From Amblyornis subalaris (Eukaryota; Chordata; Aves; Passeriformes; Ptilonorhynchidae): a stretch of 64,000 nucleotides of DNA. The stretch is from contig JACAXG010000204.1 in assembly GCA_018881555.1 (NCBI GenBank), positions 62,001 to 126,000 of the forward strand. The letters are read 5' to 3'. Positions 56,451 to 64,000 of this stretch are shown piece by piece; position 1 is the stretch's first letter, and the number at the start of each line of letters is the position of its first letter. The position numbers were made by a program, and so were the translations under genes. The notes beneath the pieces are model-generated. The model saw nothing but the letters and a program-made list of their open reading frames with translations, searched no databases and was not told the origin of the DNA.

Positions 56451-59400
56451 CCACAGAGAAGTTTCACAACAAATTACGACCTGAAATTTGCAGGTTAGCC
56501 TATCAGTGATGTGCTCCTGTTTTGCATTTCAACAGAATATCTGAGGCCTGTGCTGTTGGCAGGGGAAAGGATAGAAGGGAATGCTTCACCAGCCAGCACA
56601 TTTATCTGCCAGCACTAATTGTGCAAATGGGGAAAAATTTGTAAGATGCAAAGGTGCCGCTCAGAGAACAGCAGAATTTGCTGCTATATCAGATAAATAA
56701 ATATGCATATGCAAATTAGAAATGGGCTGCTTTTTCTTTTTTTTTTTTTTTTCCAGGATAATGCTCGCCATCTCCTTCAAATTATGTCAATTTGACATTG
56801 TAAATTTGCAGGGTACACACAGGAATCCTGATACACCAAACCTAGCGCTCGTTCTGTTTCGAGTGTTTTTCCCCCCATCTCATTAACTCTGTCAGTTAAT
56901 TCCTGTTCAGCCACTTTGCCATACTCTATATTTAAATTTTGAATAAGGAAAGATGAGATTTTATTTAATTACTCCCTTGTCCCACCTTTTCTTACTAGAA
57001 CTCACATTACAGTCTGCCTGTACACACGTGCTATGCATCACCTATAGCTACAGAGATTTATTTTTTTTTATACACACTTGAGCTAATCAGCATGGTCTTC
57101 TGTTGTGGTCGGTAGAGAGAAGTACACTCTTTTATGATGTGATTCCTCTCATCCTAATGCTGAAATCTAAAATCAGTCAAAGGAATTGTGTCCCAAAAGC
57201 TCACATTTCTCTTTGTTGATTATAGAGAATATCAAATGTGACTCGATCAGATGAAGTAATCTATGTTCAATGACCACATCTGGCTGGATAAACTTAAACT
57301 CACTCCATCCTCCAGGAGGAGAAATGTTCTTGAGGCACTAAACCCAAATATTATCTCCTAGCTCTCAGCAGTACTCTTTAGCTTATTACAGAACTGTGGT
57401 AGCCATGATGTTAAAGATTCCTGTCTGCTTAGAAATGAGTGAAGGTGCACTTGCATCTGTATGTGAAAAAAACATGCAGACATTTCTTAGGTAATTCTCT
57501 GGCTTTTGCTTTACCAAAATGGAGTGGAGATGTTTTGTTTGAGCTTGTCCTCATCTTGTGAAGATATAAATCAGGTTGTGTGGTGACAGCACGATCTTCA
57601 TTTTAGCGTTCAAGTCCCCACCCCCTGCAAGTTCAAGGATGTTTTCTCCAAAGAATATTTAATCTCCAGCTATCTTATTCATGGCTTTAAGTAGTAGTGT
57701 GATGAAAAGCTCCTCCTGACCTCAGTGTTATGCAAAAGGCTTAGGAGAAATATGTTCTTACAAGGCTTTAGCTCAGTCAGATTGAAACATTTATTTTAGT
57801 ACAAAGAATGCATCACAGCTTTACAGGTGTTGTGTCTTTCAAGCTTAGATTTTTTTTCCCACATTAAAAAATAATAATAAAAAAAGAAAACATGAGCTAT
57901 ATATCGATCTGTGTCCATCTGGACCATGTGATGTTAAAGCACAGTAAGAGTTCATCTACCTGTTTTCAGTATATGACTCTTAGTTGCAAGTGCTGAAGAA
58001 AATGCTGGCATTTGAGCACTTTGGGGATAGACCTGGCAGCATTTCTACTGTTTTCTTGAAATCTTAAGCTTGTTTGTCTGACACAGGGGGAATAAATTAG
58101 TGCACAGGGTGCAGGTGACCTGGTCAAAGGTGTGTGGTTAATGCAGTTAATCACCTCTTCTGCTCTTCATCGTGTGGTTGTGTAATTTATAAGATCACTG
58201 CTGTAAATCCATTGAAAACACACATTCCATGTCATTGGTGATATAGGCCCATGAAATGTGGGTAACAGAACTTAAAAAAGGTGTTCATATAAAGTTGGAT
58301 TTTTATAAGCTGGTTATACATAATATAGCTTACTGTGCTAAAGGATGTTGACTTAGTCTTTTAAGTAAAATATAAACATAAGAGGGTCTATAAGCAGGAT
58401 GATTAGGAATAAAGGGGGAATGGTGTGGAGAGGCTCACAGTGAGTAAATGTCCAACGACATGGTTGTGGACAGCCATATTCAGGAGATTCCTACAATCTC
58501 AACACTCCTGAAAAAAAAAAAAAAGAGCTGGGAGGATGGATTAGGTGATGTAGGATGTAATTTTGCCAATTGTTTTCTGTTATGTATTTCCTCTAGATCT
58601 GTCTGAGTGAGTATTCAAGACCCTAAATAAAAGGGCTTTCTTTATTTCCCAGGGTGGCTACAACCTAATATACTTTTCATTTACGAAAATTCTCCTTGGC
58701 ATCTACGTCTTTCATTTTTCTTCCTGTATTTGTGTGTAACTCTATCAGCAGATGATCTGTTCAGAACTGATGGCATTTTGGAACCCAGGACAGCATTTTA
58801 TCCCCTTAGCATGGTCAGCCAGTAGTAAAAAGCTCTGGAACAGATCACTGGCTTCCTTTAAGATTTTACCTTTCATCAGTTTCCAAGCGAAACTGAGAGT
58901 AGGCCAGAAGTCTGAGTGGGAAGTATCTTTATGGACTTGGACACTGTAACTTCATCTGTCTGTGGAATAGCCCATTTTGAAGAATTGCCAGTATATGGGG
59001 AACAGCACAAGAAAATACAAAGCAAATCAGAAAACAGAACGTTCTGTTCTTTCACTGTGTTTTCAAGCAAAATGTATTTTTTCCCCCACAAAATTTTGGT
59101 AGATTTACTAAGGATTCCTTTTTACAAAAGAAGAGAGAAATCATGATTTCGAAATTATCTTCTCTATAATTGGAAAGTTTCTAAAGAATCTTCAAGTTAC
59201 ATTTACTTTATTTTTAGGAAATTTCTTTCACAAAGAGTAACCTGACGAAGAAAAAAAAATCCTAAACTTCAGGAAAATAAGGAGGCTTCTGTGTTTCTTC
59301 AGGTTTAATAAAAAATAAGTAAACTTACTACAGTTTCTATCACATCTATTAGCATTCTGATGCTGGTTGTTCTCAGAAATAGCAGAAATTGTTGGGTTTT

Positions 59401-61149
59401 TATAGAAGACGAAAATAAAGTAGTGGTATATGCTACGAAATAGAGGGCAGAAATCTGGGTGTGCACATATCTGCAGTGGGAAGAAGATGAAATATCAGGG
59501 AGGGGTTTTGAAATGAGTTTGCTTTTATTCAATCACTTGCCCAGGATCTTTCTTAGTGCTTCAGAAAGCTTTCAATAAAAAACAAATAAAATGCATAATA
59601 AAATACGGACTCACAACAAAAATTCAAATGACCATCCCAGTACAAGGCCATAAATAAAAGATTCAGCTAGTGAGACACCCACAAAATACATTTTCAAAAG
59701 GCTTTTAAACTGATTAAGGAAGTTGACTTCATGTATATTGATACTGGAGGGTACAATTTCCCACAAAGTGCAGGCAGGCAAGGCATGGTACACAAAGGGT
59801 AACCCAGGATGCAGTTTTGTAAGGCTATAAAACCAGCCCTCCCAACAGGTTGTTCTTAGAAGCAGATTGTCATTAAATCTTAAAGAAAGATTTAGGTATG
59901 TGTTCTTCTTCCCTCTTCCTCTTCTATCTATTTTAATTTCAAAAAGTTTTACAATCCTCAGTGTAATAGCTCATCTATCTGCAAAATAAATAGAATTTAT
60001 TCTGTTCAGCTGAATCATGCAATAATGTAATCAGGAAAGAGTCATAGGCTAACACACACACAACTTGATCACATTAACTTCATTTTTTTAGAAAACCTAG
60101 CTCTGCTTACTAAAAAAGGACTCTAGCAATTATTTGAAACTACAGTTGTGTCCAAGAACCAAAGATTTTATTCTGTCTTGGCTTTAAATCTATCTCATGT
60201 TTTAGAGAAGATTGATTAGACATTTTAAAATCCCTTAAAATGAAAATGTTGCATTTTTAATGAAGAATAAGGATGGCAATCGAGTATTTCTAGATATTGT
60301 TATCCAAAAGTGTCACAATACCGCCAAACTTAATATATTCCTAACGCCAGTATGAAAGTATTACTTGCATACATAGTTGGGGAGGGTTTATGTAGGATGT
60401 TGGTCTCTATCCCCTTGGTTAAATTCTTGCTCCTATCCCGTCTAATCTTGCTGTGGTGAAGAGTTTGGGCTCCATATTACTAAAAGTCATATTTTTGGCA
60501 ATCACATGGCTATATGATAAGGTGAGGTTGCCTTGCTTTCCTTGTTTATCGTGGGTCCTGCATGCAGGATGAACGTGGGAATGCAGCGAAGGCTGCTGGC
60601 TATACACATGGCTAATCTCTGGAACCCTCTGAACTGAAAATGACTGGAGTTTAGGAGGTTATTCAGGATAAATATAATCTTTCTTACCTACTTTTGCCCT
60701 ATGCTGCACCTCTGATGAGTGGAACTTTAGCTGGACGAACCCATTGTGTGATTCAATAGAACTGCTCTTATTCCTTAAAAATATTTAGGATCATGACTCT
60801 CCCGTGATAGGAGCATGGCATCCATCCCCATAGGAAGTGAGCTGAAGGGAAACCTTGGGATACTTCATGCCAAATACTCACACACACAGTAGACTTGCAC
60901 ACTGTGGGTATGTCCAGGACTGCTGAATGCCCAAAATAAATTGTCCAAGTCCTCCAATCCAATGTGTCCACAATAATGCGGTAGAAACAGATGTATGCTG
61001 GAGACACAATAGCCCTTCAAAAACTCTTTTCTCCATCCTCATTTCACCCACTGGCTTTTGGTTATTCAGTGAGAGCTTTTGCTATGTGATGTAGCACACA
61101 AGGCGCTTGCAACCTAAAGAACTCAAAATATGAAATAAGACAGGCACAG
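56451..61149. other. Noncoding DNA
   Basis: Poly(T) at about 56735-56753, poly(A)-type runs at about 57867-57890 and 58510-58524. Frames of 60-79 codons at 58876-59146, 59305-59532 and 60768-61007 have no domains. The start of the interval contains an octamer block listed separately. Confidence 0.5.
56590..56725. promoter_or_regulatory. Candidate enhancer-like block with POU octamer
   Basis: Exact octamer ATGCAAAT at 56709-56716 preceded by atatgcat, plus gcactaattgtgcaaat near 56612-56628 and an overlapping set of AT-rich cores. It lies directly after a CR1 fragment but does not resemble CR1. It is the third exact octamer in a conserved-looking block of this window. Confidence 0.27.
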
Positions 61150-61275
61150 AGTGGAGAATTTCAGCACGGGAAGATTAAATGACTTGCCCACAAGCATCTC
61201 AGGAGTCTGTAGCAGAGCCATGGACTAACCCCTGTTTTCCAGACCTACCTCTTGCTTCAGTCTATCACTTGCTTT
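61150..61275 (-). repeat. MIR-like SINE relic, minus strand
   Basis: The plus strand has, in order, gattaaatgacttgcccaca, a gtctgtagcagagccatgga block, ctaacccctgttttccagac and ctcttgcttcagtctatcac. This follows the reverse complement of MIR/CORE-SINE elements ('aagtgacttgcccaaggtc - gtggcagagccaggaattg - aacccagatctcctgac - ccactagacca'). The best SINE match in the window. Confidence 0.6.
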
Positions 61276-61937
61276 GTTTTCTTGTTTTTATCTGGCCCTT
61301 CTTTCCCTGAGGGCAGAGAAATTTCCCAACTCACTGGATCATTTTGTCAAGGGAGATAGATAACTTTCCAGTTCCTCCCTCTCCCCACCCTCTTCCCCCC
61401 ATTAGCCAATCCAATTATAGAAAATCAAATATCTTGCTAGAGCTGGCCAAATTCAATTACACAGGTACTTCTGGGTAAATTTTGGCAGTGAATAGTTTGC
61501 TTGCTTTACCCAGACTTTTCTCTTTAATAAAATGCTCCAGTTAGCCAATATATCTTGTTATAAAATAAAACAAAACCCCACATATACATGTAACCATAGA
61601 TAAGCAGAGACATATTCTTCAGACACTTTCTGAGTAGAGATTTTCAGGTATTTCCCAGGACCTCTAGACCACATTGGATCTGAACTGTTAAATCCTTTCT
61701 TCCTCCTCATGATTAAGTGGCAGGATGGAAACTCCTGCCTTTCAAATTAGGAATTTTGGGCAAATACTAAAATTGCATCTGCTCAAAATGTGTTCCCCTT
61801 TCACCTCGAAAAAGATAACATTTCATGTCGAAGTACATTTTAAAAATAGGATATTTCATTTGAAAGCTGCAATTTTTTGTTAAAGAATTTCGGAGCAACA
61901 CGCAGTGGAAGTTCAAATTACTCATATTCTTATTTAC
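61276..61937. other. Noncoding DNA downstream of the candidate exon
   Basis: Unique DNA. If the exon at 61938-62117 is real, this would be intron. I see no second exon within it on the minus strand. Confidence 0.4.
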
Positions 61938-62117
61938 CTCTGCAGGCTTAACTCTGTCTTTAGGTTTCATTGCTTGTCTCCTCTGCTTTAAAAGGGCCAA
62001 TTCACTGCCAGACATGAAGTCCACCTGAGGATCACTACTCAGAGAGGAGAAAGGAGACCTCTGGCCACTACCCTTTAGCTCATTGGGACAGACCTTTACC
62101 ACAATGTTTGGGCTTTT
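61938..62117 (-). CDS. Candidate 180-nt internal exon of an unidentified gene
   Basis: On the minus strand a pyrimidine-rich run ending gcggagtttttgcag leads to an open stretch of exactly 60 codons starting at 62117 and ending ...CCTGCAGAG, followed by the strong donor gtaaataag. The translation is KSPNIVVKVCPNELKGS, then FSSLSSDPQVDFMSGSELAL and LKQRRQAMKPKDRVKPAE: charged, mixed composition, not low-complexity. Length is a multiple of three with phase 0 at both ends, so the exon could be skipped without shifting frame. I do not recognise the protein. The neighbouring minus-strand candidate at 63500 has a different phase and cannot be spliced directly to it. Alternative: a chance open frame with chance splice sites. 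Confidence 0.38.
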
Positions 62118-64000
62118 CTGCAAAAACTCCGCAAGGCAAAAAAATATACTATATTCCTCAGGAGGCAAATTGCTGTTTATAAGGTTTTACAGGTGAACAA
62201 ATCAACAGTTGCACAAGATAAAGGACACACCACTATAACAAAGTGAACCAACCAAAAAAATTATTGCCTCAAAGAACTGTACCTCATATTATTTCTTTAG
62301 GGATCCCTGGACCAATACTAAAAGCTCCACCAACATTTCAAAGTTCTGTAAAATGCAGACAGGAAACACTGGCCAAAGTAACCAAACCTCAGCTGTCTGG
62401 CAATTATAAGATATTGCCTAAAAATCTCTTAAAACTTTTTGAAGCTTCATGTGGAAAAATACTACCAATATTCTCTCTCCCTGAGCCCTATGGTTGTATT
62501 CTTGACCTTACACGACTCATCCAGTAAAACGAGAGACTGGACTGGCATTTGGAATGAGTCAGGGCTGATGTATCTCCTTTTTCTCTTGGATAACACCTCT
62601 TCTTCCTCTCAGTAAAACCTTGTATTATTCAAATGGGGTGTGAAGACAGTGGACCAGCCAAGAAACATGCACTTAAGATGTCTGAAATACAGAATGCTAA
62701 ACATGTCCCCTGGATCCCTTCCAAGCTGGTTTAGTTACTAGACTTGCTTCATAAAGGAAATGAATGCTAAGTGTGAAAACTGAAAATACGTGGAAGGGCA
62801 TTTTTCAGGCTGCTTTAATGATCACAGCCAGATAGCAAAAAATTGGTCATCTCTGATTACAGGGACTGAAGTAATTCTTCTTCCTTGTGTGTTCAAAGCT
62901 GGGGAGAACTGTTGTGAGCTATTACAGAGGTTTCTCAGTCCTGTCCAAACAAAAGCTTCAGTTAAAAAAAAATTACGACTATTTGAGACCAAAATGTTGA
63001 CAGTTTAGGAGGAGGAGGGGAAGCGGGAGAATGGGATTAGACTTATATTAGGTAGCAAGAACATCCAGATTTAGTATTGTGAGGATTATAAAAAAAAAAA
63101 AAAATCCCAGAGCTTCAGAGTGGATAAAAGCTTTCTTGCTTCAGTGCCTAAACCAACTTCTAATTAATGGGGTTTAGGAAGACATTGTCCTTATGGGTAT
63201 GTTATCCCCATAGCTGCCCACTGAAGGGTGCCCTGCCTGTTGCAGAGAAGCAGATGGTATTGACCTCTGTCTGAGACAGGCTATTGAACTAAGACTGACT
63301 GTTGATCTGGTCCTCTATGTCTGTGCTTTTTTAATCTAATCTTGTCTAATCTAATCCTAATGCATTTTTCTTGTGTGTCTCAAAAACTCCCAGGTATATA
63401 CGTAAAATCTTTCTTAATAAACTTTTCAATTCCAATTGAAAGTGGCCTTCTGGTTTGAGATACCCTCCCATCTCATCAATACAGCTATGAAATCCTCACC
63501 CCAAACTGTGATGTCATCCATTGCAGGTATGACATTTTCACCCAGAACAAACAGCTGTCCAGTGTAAGGCTCAGTTACAAACACCTTGATTTTCGAGGAA
63601 ACCCTCCTATGGGTTGGGAGCCATAAGGGGGTTGTTTGCCCAGGAAAGGTGCAGGGTGGCACACAAACGAGTTTCAGTGCTGCAGAGTCAAGATGAGCCA
63701 TCTGTGGTGAGCTGTGTGAGGACACTGCAGACTATAGATGAGCAGTCATTCCGTGGACACAAGATGTAGAGGATTGTCTGTGACTTGTACACCTGGGTAT
63801 AAATCATGCCAGGACTTTTTTTTTCTTTTATCCCACCAGTCAAACAGTCAGTGTTTTAAAGAAGACTTTGTCATATTTAATAGTGCTGTCAACCTGGCAG
63901 TTTTGCTGTGCCGTTAATAAGAAATTCCGTAATGACACTGTTAACTACTATTCTCCCAGAGCTGAGCAAAGCCAGCCACTACACATTCTCACCCGAGGTG
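62118..64000. other. End of window, no confirmed gene
   Basis: Contains a plus-strand 94-codon frame ending at 62527 (acceptor-like tatttctttag before ggatcc, no domain), poly(A) at about 63090-63105, TCTAATC-type repeats at about 63334-63357 followed by an AATAAA at 63416, and the weak candidate exon listed separately. None amounts to a gene. Confidence 0.45.
63500..63606 (-). other. Weak candidate exon or decayed element frame
   Basis: A minus-strand frame reads VSSKIKVFVTEPYTGQLFVL then GENVIPAMDDITVWG, between an acceptor-like caacccatag and a donor-like ggggtgagg. The frame is open from 63725 down to 63426. I recognise no family. It could be a 107-nt exon, a decayed mobile-element protein or chance. 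Its phases (2 in, 1 out) do not fit the 61938 exon. Confidence 0.18.

Noticed and set aside
62243..62527. Plus-strand 94-codon frame after a tatttctttag acceptor-like site
   Set aside because: It starts only at GTG, has no domain that I recognise and no convincing donor. Frames this long are common in this window by chance, and it lies on the opposite strand to the better candidate exon.
1..64000. tRNA, rRNA or CRISPR-like arrays
   Set aside because: No tRNA cloverleaf signals (B-box ggttcgaatcc in context), no rRNA similarity and no regularly spaced direct repeats were seen. This is a vertebrate sequence.

Overview
This looks like a 64 kb piece of a bird nuclear genome with no confirmed protein-coding gene. 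The bird assignment rests on five CR1 LINE fragments with the typical avian 3' end (positions 12272, 23145, 34013, 54600 and 56220, all on the minus strand) and on a solo LTR at 38236-38819 whose body resembles a common avian endogenous-retrovirus LTR. No bacterial or viral gene organisation is present. The sequence is AT-leaning, stops are frequent in all frames, and the longest open frames fall inside CR1 copies or in low-complexity or GC-rich pockets. A gene desert or the inside of very long introns would both fit.

Layout. 1-12 kb is mostly unique noncoding DNA with two MIR-like SINE relics, a CCCTT pentamer array and a conserved-looking block at 7.7-8.4 kb. 12.3-12.8 kb is a CR1 copy. 13-23 kb is unique DNA with poly(A), poly(T), pyrimidine and GGAA tracts. 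23-34 kb holds a short CR1 piece, GC-richer pockets with a G-quadruplex-like run, and a conserved-looking block around an 18-bp palindrome at 27.4 kb. 34.0-34.5 kb is the best-preserved CR1 copy. 38.2-38.8 kb is the solo LTR, with a long compound trinucleotide microsatellite inside it. 43.3-50.2 kb contains much older LINE fossils recognisable only by translation: ORF2 C-terminal remnants at 43.7 and 49.7 kb and a reverse-transcriptase remnant at 49.9-50.15 kb. 54-56.5 kb holds an unrecognised 137-codon frame with an in-frame 24-bp repeat and two more CR1 pieces. The last 3 kb contains the only candidate exon that I take at all seriously, 61938-62117 on the minus strand, and a weaker one at 63500-63606.

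There is no gene set acting together here. What can be described is repeat history (old MIR-like and CR1/L3-like fossils, then avian CR1 and LTR insertions, then microsatellite growth) and several AT-rich blocks rich in homeodomain, POU-octamer and MEIS-like cores that could be long-range enhancers. Those regulatory calls are inference and need a multi-species alignment. I did not find a convincing new biological system.
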